From Streptacidiphilus rugosus AM-16 (GTDB lineage Bacteria > Actinomycetota > Actinomycetes > Streptomycetales > Streptomycetaceae): a stretch of DNA of 64,000 nucleotides. The notes beneath the pieces were generated by a model, which was not told where the DNA came from, made no database searches, and saw only the letters and a list, made by a program, of their open reading frames with translations. This document shows, in pieces, positions 23,796 to 32,006 of this stretch; positions within the stretch are counted from its first letter, which is position 1, and every line of letters starts with the position of its first letter. The position numbers were made by a program, and so were the translations under genes. The stretch lies in the NCBI RefSeq assembly GCF_000744655.1, contig NZ_JQMJ01000004.1:3534001-3598000 (forward strand), read 5' to 3'.

Positions 23796-24014
23796 ATGCC
23801 GACCGAATCGCCTGTGAAACCCACCGTCAGCCCCACCGAGCTCGCCGTCCTCCAGCTGGTGGCCGAGGGCCAGAAAAACCACCTGATCGGCGCCGCCCTC
23901 GGCCTCTCGCCGCTCACCGTCAAGACCCACCTGGCCAACATCGGCCGCAAGCTCGGCACCGGCAACCGCGCCGGCATGGTCGGCGTCGCGTTCCGCCGCG
24001 GCCTCATCCGCTGA
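23796..24014 (+). CDS. Stand-alone LuxR/GerE-type HTH protein
   Basis: 72 aa consisting almost entirely of a GerE DNA-binding domain: SPTELAVLQLVAEGQKNHLI, then LGLSPLTVKTHLANIGRKLG. There is no sensory domain. It may regulate phage or host promoters. ATG with CAGGAG upstream. Confidence 0.75.
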   Translation: MPTESPVKPTVSPTELAVLQLVAEGQKNHLIGAALGLSPLTVKTHLANIGRKLGTGNRAGMVGVAFRRGLIR

Positions 24015-24067
24015 CCACCCGACGCAACCGCGGCCCCGCCTGCATCACAACAACCCGGAGGAAACCG

Positions 24068-24988
24068 TTGAGCATCCACACCCCGACCGTCGACGAGGCC
24101 GGCTACGCCCCGGGGCCCGACCTGGCCGCGCGCCTGGACGTCGCCCTCGGCACGATCGGCGCCCCCGAGCTCGCGGGGCTGATCCTGACGGCCGGCCTGG
24201 CCACGGTCTACGAGCAGCTGCAGCGCACCCGCAAGCTGCTCGGCGACGGCGTCGGCAACGAGATCGCCCTGCACCGCGACAAGGCTCACCTGATCAGCGA
24301 AGCGCGCCGCTGGAAGAGCCGCTGGAAGGGCGCCGTCGCCCAGGCCCGCAAGGAACACGCCCGCGCCGACGCGCTGGCCCGAACATGCCCGCCAGAGTGC
24401 GCCAAGGCCCACCTTTACGACGGCGCTTGCCTGCTCGACCCGATGCTCGTCGCTGTCATCGCCTACTACGGCAGCGGCGGCGAATACCCGGGCTGGTCGT
24501 GGTCCTGCAGCACCGACGAAGGCTGCGGCATTTTGAGTCTCAGCCACTCCAGCGCCGCCGCCGCACGACGCAGCTATGAGCGTCACCTGCAGAGCGCCAC
24601 TCACCAGGAGTACGCCGCCGAAGCTGGCATGACCGCCCACTTCACCACCCTGCGACAAGAGAACGAGCGGCTGCGGGGCAGGCTGGCCGCCGAGGAGCTG
24701 GCGAACGAGGAGCTGCGGGGCGAGCGCGCCGATCTGCGCCTGGCGCTCAGCGAGTTCGAGGGCGCCAAGGCCCGGGCGGCAGCGACCGAAGCGACCGAGC
24801 CACTGTCGCCCCCCGCCCTCTTCTCGCCCGCGATGCTGCGCCAGGCCGCATCCGCCATCGCGGACGCCGCCGACCGCGGCGACAAGACCGGCGTCGTCCG
24901 GATCTACCTTCGCGACCTCGCCCGCAAGCTCCGCCAGGTCGCCGAAGGACGAGAGGCCTACGAGCAGGAACAGGACACGGACGGATGA
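24068..24988 (+). CDS. Early-region coiled-coil protein of unknown function
   Basis: 306 aa. An N-terminal helical part (LAARLDVALGTIGAPELAGL) leads into a segment with four cysteines (CPPECA, CSTDEGCG). Long helices follow (about 195-240 and 255-300; HFTTLRQENERLRGRLAAEE). The TTG start at 24068 has GGAGG 8 nt upstream; the longer upstream frame is antisense-like. ATGA overlap with the next gene. No family recognised. Confidence 0.55.
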   Translation: MSIHTPTVDEAGYAPGPDLAARLDVALGTIGAPELAGLILTAGLATVYEQLQRTRKLLGDGVGNEIALHRDKAHLISEARRWKSRWKGAVAQARKEHARADALARTCPPECAKAHLYDGACLLDPMLVAVIAYYGSGGEYPGWSWSCSTDEGCGILSLSHSSAAAARRSYERHLQSATHQEYAAEAGMTAHFTTLRQENERLRGRLAAEELANEELRGERADLRLALSEFEGAKARAAATEATEPLSPPALFSPAMLRQAASAIADAADRGDKTGVVRIYLRDLARKLRQVAEGREAYEQEQDTDG

Positions 24989-25578
24989 GCGGCGACCTGC
25001 GGATCACGCCCTGGAAGTGCCCGTTCTGCATCGGCGGCCTGGCCACCGCGGATGGCGGCCGGTGCCTGCACTGCTCCGGCAGCGGCCTGACCGACGACCC
25101 GTGCGGGCCCGCCCAGCGGGCTCCGCGGCCGCCAGCCGTGATGCGCGCAGCCTGCGCGGACTGCGCGTTCCGCCCGGGCTCGCCCGAGCTGGAGGCCGCA
25201 GGCGCGAGTCTTCCCGAGGACGAGCCGTTCTTCTGCCACCAGGGCCTGCCCGTCTCCGCGACCGGCGCCTACGAGCCCGTCGCGACGTTCCGCGGACTCC
25301 CGCTCGGCGCGATGGTCTGCGCCGGCTGGTGGGCGATGCGGACCGGCGAGCAGCTGCCCGGCCGCCCGTACCGCGAGGTCCCGATCACCGAGGACCAGGT
25401 CGAGGAGCGCTGGGGAGCCGTCCCGTACGCGCTCACCGGGCAGCAGCTGACGCCCGACCAGATCGCGGCCATCAAGGCCAGCGGGATCCTCGACCAGCTC
25501 GACCCCGGCGGGTTCCTCACAGCGGCTCTCGTCAACGAGGCCATCGACCAGCTTCGCCAGGAAGGACCCACCTCATGA
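24985..25578 (+). CDS. Zinc-ribbon-containing phage protein of unknown function
   Basis: 197 aa. The N-terminus has two CxxC pairs (CPFCIGG, CLHCSGSG), a DnaJ-type zinc-finger look. CADCAF lies near residue 57, and a helical C-terminus (LTPDQIAAIKASGIL) follows. ATGA overlaps on both sides. Likely nucleic-acid or protein binding; enzymatic role unknown. Confidence 0.6.
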   Translation: MSGDLRITPWKCPFCIGGLATADGGRCLHCSGSGLTDDPCGPAQRAPRPPAVMRAACADCAFRPGSPELEAAGASLPEDEPFFCHQGLPVSATGAYEPVATFRGLPLGAMVCAGWWAMRTGEQLPGRPYREVPITEDQVEERWGAVPYALTGQQLTPDQIAAIKASGILDQLDPGGFLTAALVNEAIDQLRQEGPTS

Positions 25579-25871
25579 GCGACCAGAGGACGCACGTCCC
25601 CGTCCCCATCCCGGACGTCGACGAGGGCCAGGACGACGCCGACGGCTGCCGCTCGGGCGTCTGCTACGACCGCGAGGACTGCGGCTGCTACGGCGAGGAC
25701 GACTACTGCACGTTCTGCGGCGGTAGCGGCGAGCGCGTCCCCGATCACTGCTGCGACTGCGGAGGCGGCGTCTACGACTGCACCTGCTGCGGCCAGTGCG
25801 GCGGCTCCGTCGAGACGTGCTCCTGCCCGCTGACCGTCCAGCGCGCCGACGGCAGCACCCTCACCGTCTGA
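25575..25871 (+). CDS. Very cysteine-rich small protein
   Basis: 98 aa with 15 cysteines packed between residues 24 and 86, many in CxC, CC and CxxC arrangements (HCCDCGGG, DCTCCGQCGG, CTFCGGSG). The pattern suggests several zinc sites, as in DnaJ-like zinc fingers, rather than disulfides, because there is no signal peptide. Function unknown. Confidence 0.6.
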   Translation: MSDQRTHVPVPIPDVDEGQDDADGCRSGVCYDREDCGCYGEDDYCTFCGGSGERVPDHCCDCGGGVYDCTCCGQCGGSVETCSCPLTVQRADGSTLTV

Positions 25872-25944
25872 CACACAACCAGAACGGGCCAGGCACGGGG
25901 ACTGACACCCCGGCCCGGCCCTTGACCACGGAGGAATCAGCTCC

Positions 25945-26814
25945 ATGATCCGACCGCAGGCTACCGCGCCCCAGGGCCGGTCACGCACCCGAACGCTGTA
26001 CCGCCAGGTCCCGCACACCATCAACGGCCGCACCCACACCGTCACCGAGGCCTACGAGGTCACCGTGCCGCGGCCGCCGGCCGACTGGGACCGCATCGTC
26101 GCCGCCGCCGTCACGACCGCCATGTCCCTCTTCGTCGTCGCGTCGATCGCCTGGACCACGGCCAGCGTCGGGGCACTCCTCGCCCGCACCGTCCCCGCGC
26201 CGATCGGCTACGCCGCCGCGAGCGGCTTCGATCTCGCCTGGATCATCTGCATGGGCCTGGAATGGCTCGACCGCCACGAGCCCGACCGCGCCGCCGGCGC
26301 CCGCCACGCCGGGCACGTCTTCCTCGCCCTCGCCATGGCCGCGGTCTTCGCGCACGGCTGGCTCGCCGCATCGATCTGGGCCGGCCTGTTCGGCTGCACC
26401 ATCTCCGCGATCGCCAAGTGGCTCTGGACCCTCACCCTGGCCCGCCACGCCCGCCCGCTCGACCCGCACACCCAGCAGTGGTACGCGCAGGAGGCCGGAC
26501 AGCTCGCCGCCGAGCTCGCCCTGACCGCCCTGCACCGCCAGCTCAACCGTGCCCGCGGCAACATCGCGGCCGAGCAGCTCGCCCTCGCCGCGGACAGCCA
26601 GGACAACGACGGAGACAGCGAGGACAGCACGTCAGGGGCACTCTTCACCCCCGACACGGAGACAATCACGGACACGGTCCGACGCCTGATCGGACAGGGC
26701 GTCACCAAGCAGCATCTTGTCGTCTTCGGCGTCCAGGCCGTCCACGGACCCGACGTGAACGCCAAGAGCGTGACCCGGATCCTCAACCGCGAGCTCCCCG
26801 GCGGCCAGCCGTGA
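25945..26814 (+). CDS. SpdB-like membrane protein (conjugative spread-protein type)
   Basis: 289 aa. The N-terminal motif VTEAYEVTVPRPPADWDRIV is followed by about four membrane spans (about 52-72, 84-102, 122-142, 147-165). The segment YAAASGFDLAWIICMGLEWL and the helical cytoplasmic part match Spd-type (also annotated protein transporter Sec) proteins of Streptomyces plasmids and integrative conjugative elements, which help intramycelial plasmid spread. A C-terminal 55-residue extension is phage-specific. It begins a four-gene coupled module. Family recognition is from memory; presence in a phage is unusual. Confidence 0.55.
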   Translation: MIRPQATAPQGRSRTRTLYRQVPHTINGRTHTVTEAYEVTVPRPPADWDRIVAAAVTTAMSLFVVASIAWTTASVGALLARTVPAPIGYAAASGFDLAWIICMGLEWLDRHEPDRAAGARHAGHVFLALAMAAVFAHGWLAASIWAGLFGCTISAIAKWLWTLTLARHARPLDPHTQQWYAQEAGQLAAELALTALHRQLNRARGNIAAEQLALAADSQDNDGDSEDSTSGALFTPDTETITDTVRRLIGQGVTKQHLVVFGVQAVHGPDVNAKSVTRILNRELPGGQP

Positions 26815-27068
26815 CCAACCGACTGATCCGGCACGCGGCGGCCGCGAGCATCGCCCTCCTGGCCCTCCCGGCCGCCCGCAGCGTCCTGCACATCGCCGGC
26901 GACGGCTACGCCTTCGCCTGGGTGCTCTTCGCCCTCACGGGCTTCGCCTACCGGCGCCGCGGCGGCCTGTTCTGGCTCACCCTGGCCTGGCTCGCGCTCC
27001 TCGCCGCCGTCACCGACCTCCGCGTCGTCGCCGACACGATCACCGAGCTGACGGGAGCGCGCTGGTGA
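26811..27068 (+). CDS. Small membrane protein in the Spd-like module
   Basis: 85 aa with two or three hydrophobic segments (ASIALLALPAARSVLHIA; FAWVLFALTGFAY; LAWLALLAAV). Start overlaps the preceding stop (GTGA) and its stop overlaps the next start. Function unknown. Confidence 0.55.
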   Translation: MTNRLIRHAAAASIALLALPAARSVLHIAGDGYAFAWVLFALTGFAYRRRGGLFWLTLAWLALLAAVTDLRVVADTITELTGARW

Positions 27069-27607
27069 ACACCATCACCGTCGGCGGCGTCCTGGTCGGC
27101 CTCCTGGCCGCCGCGATCGTCGTCGTCCCCTGGTGGCGCAAGGGCGGCGGCGCGAAGCCGGCCGATCCGCTCGCCAAGGGACCCGCGAAGAGCTCCAAGG
27201 GCCGGAACTGGAAAGCCCTCGGCCCGTTCGGCTCCGCGCTGTCGTTTGGCACGCTCTGCGCGCTCTGCACGGGCGGCCTCCTCGGTCAGGCCGCGCACCG
27301 GCTTGGCCAGGGCTCCGACACGCTCGGCGACAAGCTGCTCTCGACGCTCACCGGCTCCAACAGTCCCGCCGTCAGCCACCAGGGCCTCGCGATGCTCCAA
27401 CCCGGCGGCGCGGTGGTGCTCATCCTGCTCATGGTCGGCATCATCATCTGGTGGCGCGGCTCCGGCCGCACGATGCGCCGAGACATGCTCCTCGGGCTGC
27501 TCTCCGGCATCACCCTGGGCCCAACGGCCGGCCTGGCAGGCCTCGCGGGCCTCCTGCTCGCCCCAGCGGCCAATCAGGTCGGCGCGTGGGTGGTGGGACT
27601 GCTGTGA
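27065..27607 (+). CDS. Multi-span membrane protein in the Spd-like module
   Basis: 180 aa. About four to five hydrophobic spans: an N-terminal one (VGGVLVGLLAAAIVVVPWW), a basic linker, then segments near 60-80, 117-132 and 145-178. Similar small membrane proteins accompany spd genes in Streptomyces conjugative elements. GTGA overlaps on both sides. Confidence 0.55.
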   Translation: MNTITVGGVLVGLLAAAIVVVPWWRKGGGAKPADPLAKGPAKSSKGRNWKALGPFGSALSFGTLCALCTGGLLGQAAHRLGQGSDTLGDKLLSTLTGSNSPAVSHQGLAMLQPGGAVVLILLMVGIIIWWRGSGRTMRRDMLLGLLSGITLGPTAGLAGLAGLLLAPAANQVGAWVVGLL

Positions 27608-28158
27608 GGGCTCTCCCGTGGCTCGCCGAGCTCCTCAAGCGGCTCGGCGAGCGCACCGGACGCGGCGCGGCCGCCATCGGCTGGCGAATCGCCGCCTGGA
27701 CACTCCGGAAAGGCCCGCCGAAGGTCCGGATCGGCCGCCTGGCCGTCGCCGCGGCCGCCGTATGGGCCGGCGAGCGCGTCCTGGCTCATCAGCGCCTCGC
27801 CGCCGCCCTGATCGCCATCTTCCTGGTCGTCAGCTACCGCGAGGGCGCCGCGCAAGCCACCCAGGCCGCACCGGAGCCCGAGGAATGGCCTAGCGCCGAC
27901 GAGATCCTCCTCGGCATGGTCCTCGACCTCATCGGCGACGCCCCGGGCATCCATCTCGCCGATCTCCTCGTCGAGGTCCGCAAGGCCGGCCCGGACTGGG
28001 CCGGATTCGAGCTCCCGGAACTCCGCGAGATGCTCGCCGCGATCGGCTGTCCCATCCGCCGCCAGCTGCGCGTCGGAGACCGCACCGGCATCCCCGGCGT
28101 ACACCGCGACGACGCCCAGGCCGCCCTCAACCGCCTGAACCACTCCCCCGACCTGTAG
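27604..28158 (+). CDS. Integrative-element-type protein with a C-terminal winged-helix-like domain
   Basis: 184 aa. The N-terminal half has an amphipathic and a membrane-like segment (LAAALIAIFLVVSY). The C-terminal half, EILLGMVLDLIGDAPGIHLA...GCPIRRQLRV...IPGVHRDDAQ, follows a pattern I associate with hypothetical proteins beside spd genes in actinomycete integrative elements (IGDAPGVHL...GVHR). Probably DNA or protein binding. Last gene of the module; a repeat-rich gap follows. Confidence 0.5.
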   Translation: MRALPWLAELLKRLGERTGRGAAAIGWRIAAWTLRKGPPKVRIGRLAVAAAAVWAGERVLAHQRLAAALIAIFLVVSYREGAAQATQAAPEPEEWPSADEILLGMVLDLIGDAPGIHLADLLVEVRKAGPDWAGFELPELREMLAAIGCPIRRQLRVGDRTGIPGVHRDDAQAALNRLNHSPDL

Positions 28159-28238
28159 CCCACCCCGTAGAAGACGCGTAGGCCCAGGTCGTAGCACCTG
28201 GGCCACACGCCGTAGCCGCAACCGTAGGACCGACGTAG
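28154..28238. repeat. Helically phased CGTAG repeats around an inverted repeat
   Basis: CGTAG occurs at 28166, 28177, 28190, 28211, 28223 and 28234, preceded by TGTAG at 28154. Spacings are mostly 11-13 bp with one of 21. A 9-bp inverted repeat (28181-28189 with 28196-28204) is centred on the third copy. This fills most of the gap 28159-28348, the longest non-coding stretch of the early region. It resembles a multi-copy protein-binding array. Confidence 0.65.
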
Positions 28239-28348
28239 CAACCCCGACTGGGAACCTGCTGACCTCGCCGCAGCATCCGCGACGAGGGACCCTTGATCAC
28301 GCGGCCATCCCACGCACCACGGATCCAACCCACCGAGGGGACGAACCT

Positions 28349-29065
28349 GTGACTGCCTGGACCCTGCACCAAGCCGACGCACTCACCACGCTCACCGCGC
28401 TCCCCAGCGGCAGCGTCGACGCCACCATCACCGACCCGCCCTACAACAGCGGCGGCCGCACCCCCAACGACCGCACCGGCGCCAGCGCCCGCGACAAGTA
28501 CGTCAGCGGCGACGCCAAGCACCAACTGCCCGACTTCGCCGGCGAAAGCCGCGACCAGCGCGGCTACCTCGCCTGGATGACCCTCATCCTCACCCAGTGC
28601 CTCCGCGCAACCACCACCGGCGGACCGCTGCTCCTGTTCACCGACTGGCGCCAGCTCAACGTCAACTCCGACGCCCTGCAGGCCGCCGGCTGGATCTGGC
28701 GCGGCGTCGTCCCCTGGAACAAGCCCATCGCCCGCCCCACCCCCGGCGGATTCCGCCGCTCCTGCGAGTACATCCTCTGGGCCAGCAACGGCCCCGTCGA
28801 CGCCACTCGCAACCCGATCTACCTGCCCGGCCTGTTCACCTGCAGCCAGCCACGCGGCAACCAGCGCCACCACATCACCCAGAAGCCCGACGAGCTGATG
28901 GACGAGCTGGTGAAGATCTGCGCCCCGGGCGGCACCGTGCTCGACCCGTTCGCTGGATCCGGCTCAACCGGGGTAGCAGCGCTGCGGTCTGGGCGCGCGT
29001 TCGTCGGCATGGAGATCACTGAGCAGTATGCCGCTGTCGCCCGTGCGCGCCTCGGCGCTGCGTAA
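28349..29065 (+). CDS. DNA adenine methyltransferase (beta-class)
   Basis: 238 aa. Motif IV TDPPYNSGG lies near residue 28 and motif I DPFAGSGSTG near 203. The catalytic-before-SAM order defines the beta class. DPPY points to N6-adenine, though N4-cytosine cannot be excluded. No cognate restriction enzyme is adjacent, so it is an orphan enzyme, probably protecting phage DNA from host restriction. The GTG start has GAGGGGACG upstream. Target sequence not predictable. Confidence 0.9.
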   Translation: MTAWTLHQADALTTLTALPSGSVDATITDPPYNSGGRTPNDRTGASARDKYVSGDAKHQLPDFAGESRDQRGYLAWMTLILTQCLRATTTGGPLLLFTDWRQLNVNSDALQAAGWIWRGVVPWNKPIARPTPGGFRRSCEYILWASNGPVDATRNPIYLPGLFTCSQPRGNQRHHITQKPDELMDELVKICAPGGTVLDPFAGSGSTGVAALRSGRAFVGMEITEQYAAVARARLGAA

Positions 29066-29077
29066 GGGCCCAGAACC

Positions 29078-29365
29078 TTAGTGGTCGCCAGGAAGGTTGA
29101 GGGCGAGCTCCGAGAGGTATTCGCGCGACTTGGCGAGCAGCTCGTCCCTGTTCCTGGCGCCACGCTCCTTGCCGATTTCCAGGAGCATCAGTTGACCGAG
29201 GTTCAGCAGGCCGGCGATGACCAAGTTGGAGTCGGGCGCATCGTCGGTATGCAGCACCTCGACGATGTGCTCGGCGGCAGCGTGCCGGTCCATGTCCATC
29301 CACACGTTGAGGAATTCGATCGCGAGCCGGGTGGAATCCTGCGGGCCTTGGTAGGAGTAGCTCAT
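29078..29365 (-). CDS. Small antisense-oriented protein of unknown function
   Basis: 95 aa on the opposite strand to its neighbours. Composition and helices (STRLAIEFLNVWMDMDRHAA, LNLGQLMLLEIGKERGARNR) look like a genuine soluble protein, and the plus-strand alternative does not. Possibly a lysogenically expressed moron. The ATG at 29365 lacks an obvious ribosome site. Confidence 0.5.
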   Translation of the reverse strand: MSYSYQGPQDSTRLAIEFLNVWMDMDRHAAAEHIVEVLHTDDAPDSNLVIAGLLNLGQLMLLEIGKERGARNRDELLAKSREYLSELALNLPGDH

Positions 29366-29439
29366 CTGACCAGCGTAGATTCGGCCGAGCGTACCGTGGG
29401 CAGCGTCGGGCCCGGGTCACTCGAAAGCGGGAGCAAGCC

Positions 29440-29787
29440 ATGCCGAAGCGCTTCTGCCTGGACTGCCGCGCCCTGTTCGACGCGGCCACCGGCAAGTCAC
29501 GCTGCCCGACCTGCCAGGACCGGATCACCAAGGTCATGGACGCCAAGCGAGGCAGCACCACCGAGCGCGGCCTGGGCTGGTCCCACCAGCAGCGGGTGAA
29601 GCGCGAGGTCGACAAGACCGCGGCCTGCTGGATGTGCGGCAAGCCGGGCACCCCGGCTGACCCCATCACCGCGGACCACGAGACACCCCGCGCCGCTGGC
29701 GGTGTCGACTCCCCCCTGCTCCCTGCTCACCGGTCGTGCAACGCTCGTCGGGGCGGCGCTCGTCAGCAGCGCGGCGGGGCACACTGA
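29440..29787 (+). CDS. HNH endonuclease
   Basis: 115 aa. Two zinc knuckles (CLDC...CPTC and CWMC) and the HNH core ITADHETPRAAGG ... LLPAHRSCNARRGG are evident. Phage HNH proteins next to terminase genes often nick or cut DNA during packaging of cos-type phages. It lies 115 nt before the small terminase gene. Confidence 0.85.
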   Translation: MPKRFCLDCRALFDAATGKSRCPTCQDRITKVMDAKRGSTTERGLGWSHQQRVKREVDKTAACWMCGKPGTPADPITADHETPRAAGGVDSPLLPAHRSCNARRGGARQQRGGAH

Positions 29788-29902
29788 GGGCGGACGATCT
29801 TTTGGCAAGATCGTCTTCCTGACCCGCGCCCTTGGCTCCATTTTTTCGTGGTACCAAAGCCGCGCGTTTTTTGTCCGCGCGTCTTCGGCCGAGGAGGACC
29901 CA
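29788..29902 (+). promoter_or_regulatory. Terminase leader region: hairpin and T-rich tract, possible cos region
   Basis: A 9-bp stem (GACGATCTT / AAGATCGTC, 29793-29801 with 29807-29815) is followed by an unusually AT-rich stretch with two T6 runs and a direct repeat CCGCGCGT. Such features between HNH and terminase genes often mark cos or a late promoter. Which of these applies cannot be decided from sequence. Confidence 0.35.
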
Positions 29903-30412
29903 ATGCCCAGGACGAAGAAGCCCGCCGGGACCGTTGCGGACCGGCGCAACGGCCGCCGCACCGAGCTGACGGCCGTTCAAGGCGCGCGGCTGGCGCTCCC
30001 AACGCCGCCACCTGGTGTGGAGTGGTGCGATGATGCTGTAGCGGCGTGGGAGCGTTACTGGGATGATCCAGTTGCGCAGGCACTCACGCCTGCTGATGGT
30101 GTGCTGGTCCTGCGATGGCTCGAGGCCGTCAACAGGCACCTGATCACCTCGCGCGAGGCCGACAAGTCACCTCTGTCGGTGGGCTCGCAGGGCCAGATGG
30201 TCCTCAACCCGCTCTACAAGGCCGCCGAGATGGCGCTGCGCACCGCTGAAGCGTGCGAACGGCAACTCGGGATCGGGCCGGCGCACCGGGCTTCCCTCGG
30301 TATCGCCCTTCTGACCGAGAAGCGCACGCTGGCCGATCTCAACACGGCGTACCGAGAGGCGGTGGCCCATGACGACGACGTCGACGAGGACCCCCGCCTC
30401 GGCGCGCACTGA
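29903..30412 (+). CDS. Phage terminase small subunit (P27-like)
   Basis: 169 aa. A basic N-terminal DNA-binding part and a helical core with LNPLYKAAEMALRTAEACER and LGIGPAHRASLGI fit the P27-type small terminase. It recognises phage DNA and recruits the large subunit. The ATG follows GAGGAGG; the gene overlaps the large subunit gene by 44 nt. Confidence 0.75.
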   Translation: MPRTKKPAGTVADRRNGRRTELTAVQGARLALPTPPPGVEWCDDAVAAWERYWDDPVAQALTPADGVLVLRWLEAVNRHLITSREADKSPLSVGSQGQMVLNPLYKAAEMALRTAEACERQLGIGPAHRASLGIALLTEKRTLADLNTAYREAVAHDDDVDEDPRLGAH

Positions 30413-32006
30413 ACCAGGCTGCAGCAACTGCGGCTGGGAGCCCGCCCCCGGCGCGCTGTGGCCCACCTTCGGGCGGATGGCCTGCAGGTGGATCGAAGAG
30501 AACTGCATCTGCGGCGAGGGTGACTTCTACGGGCAGCGGATCATCCTGCGCCCCGATCAGAAGGCCTTCGTGTACCGCTGGTACGAGTACTGCCCCACGT
30601 GCGATTACTGGCGCTACGACGAGGCGATCCGTACCGCGGCCACCGGCGACGGCAAGACGACGTTCATCGGAGCCCTCGCGGTCCTGGAGTTCGCCGGCCC
30701 GCCGGAGGTCGCGCCGGCGTCACCGAACATCGTCATCAGCGCCGCCTCGTACGAACAGGCCGACCTGCTCTACACCGTCGCGGCGACGATGCTCGGCGGC
30801 CGCGACCAGATCGCCACCGAGTCCCCGCTGTGCGGCTTCTTCGAGGTCTACGACGCCAAGGCGTCCTTCCCCGACGACCGCCCCGGCCAGCTGCTGCGCG
30901 TCGCCGCGGTCGCCGGCACCAACGAGGGCGGCTTCCCGACCCTGTTCCTGGGCGACGAGCTGCACGAGTGGGGCGACGTCGGCTCGAACAAGGCCCGCGT
31001 GTGGACCGTGATCGGCAAGTCCACCAAGAAGCGTCGCATCCGGTACGACATTCCGCAGAACGACGGCACAATCCGGGCCGTTTTCCGCGGTCCTGGGCGC
31101 CGTCTGGCCCTTTCCACGGCCGGATTCGACATCTACCGCAGCCTGTTCGGGCAGATGGTCATCCACGCCCGGCGGGCCGAGCAGGACCCCGACGTCGCAC
31201 CCAAGCTGCTCTTCGACCACTTCGAGGCCCCCGACGGCCTGGACTACGAGAACCCCGCCGATCGGCGCCTCGCGGTCGAGGCGGGCTCGCGCGCGGCCGG
31301 GGTCCTGTGGGACGTCGAGGCCCGCGTGAACGAGTGGGGCACGCCGGCCATGCCCAAGCACGAGTGGCTGCGCTACTACGCCAACGCCTGGGTCGACCAG
31401 GCCGCCGAGAGCTGGCTCTCGGACCACCCCGGAGCCTGGGACGCCTGCGCCGGCTCCTGGGAGCTGACCGGCGAGGAGCCCGCGGTCCTGGCCGTCGACA
31501 TGGCCCTCAAGCACGACACCGTCGCCGTCGTCGAACTGCGCGCCCTCGAGGACGGCCGGTACGCCGCGACCGCCCGTGTGTGGGAGCCGGGCGACGGCCG
31601 GATCAACCACCGCGCGGTGTTCGCGTACATCGCCGAGCGAGCCGCCGAGCTCGGCCCGGCGTTCTGCGGCCTGGTCTACGACCCGCGGTTCTTCGAGCTG
31701 CCCGCCCGAGACCTGGAGGACGACGGACTGCTGGTCATCGAGATGCCCCAGTCCCCGGAGCGGATGATCCCCGCCGTCGGCCTGGCCTACGAGTCGATCG
31801 TCGGGCAGCAGCTGGTCCACGACGGCAACCCGGAGTTCACCGCGCAGGTCAAGGCCGCCGTCAAGCGCCCGGGCGAGCGCGGCTTCACGCTCTCCAAGGG
31901 CAAGTCCCGCCGCCACATCGACGCCGCGGTGGCGATGTGCATGGGCCTGTGGACGCTGGCCGAGCTGGCCGGCACCACACCGAGTGCATCGGAGTCGATC
32001 TGGTGA
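30369..32006 (+). CDS. Phage terminase large subunit
   Basis: 545 aa. The ATPase has Walker A ATGDGKTTF (about 92-99) and Walker B TLFLGDELHEW (about 190-199). The nuclease half carries acidic positions at AVDMALKHD (about 376) and at HIDAAVAM near the C-terminus. It packages DNA into proheads and cuts it to length. Several cysteines near the N-terminus (CSNCGW, CICGEG) form an extra zinc-binding-like segment. Confidence 0.9.
   Translation: MTTTSTRTPASARTEPGCSNCGWEPAPGALWPTFGRMACRWIEENCICGEGDFYGQRIILRPDQKAFVYRWYEYCPTCDYWRYDEAIRTAATGDGKTTFIGALAVLEFAGPPEVAPASPNIVISAASYEQADLLYTVAATMLGGRDQIATESPLCGFFEVYDAKASFPDDRPGQLLRVAAVAGTNEGGFPTLFLGDELHEWGDVGSNKARVWTVIGKSTKKRRIRYDIPQNDGTIRAVFRGPGRRLALSTAGFDIYRSLFGQMVIHARRAEQDPDVAPKLLFDHFEAPDGLDYENPADRRLAVEAGSRAAGVLWDVEARVNEWGTPAMPKHEWLRYYANAWVDQAAESWLSDHPGAWDACAGSWELTGEEPAVLAVDMALKHDTVAVVELRALEDGRYAATARVWEPGDGRINHRAVFAYIAERAAELGPAFCGLVYDPRFFELPARDLEDDGLLVIEMPQSPERMIPAVGLAYESIVGQQLVHDGNPEFTAQVKAAVKRPGERGFTLSKGKSRRHIDAAVAMCMGLWTLAELAGTTPSASESIW

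Noticed and set aside
28154-28238. CRISPR or tRNA-like structure at the CGTAG repeats
   Set aside because: The unit is only 5 bp and spacing about 12 bp; no cloverleaf can be formed.
28349-29787. Restriction-modification system formed by the methyltransferase and HNH genes
   Set aside because: The HNH protein is 115 aa and adjoins the terminase as in packaging-associated nucleases, and an opposite-strand gene lies between; an orphan methyltransferase is simpler.
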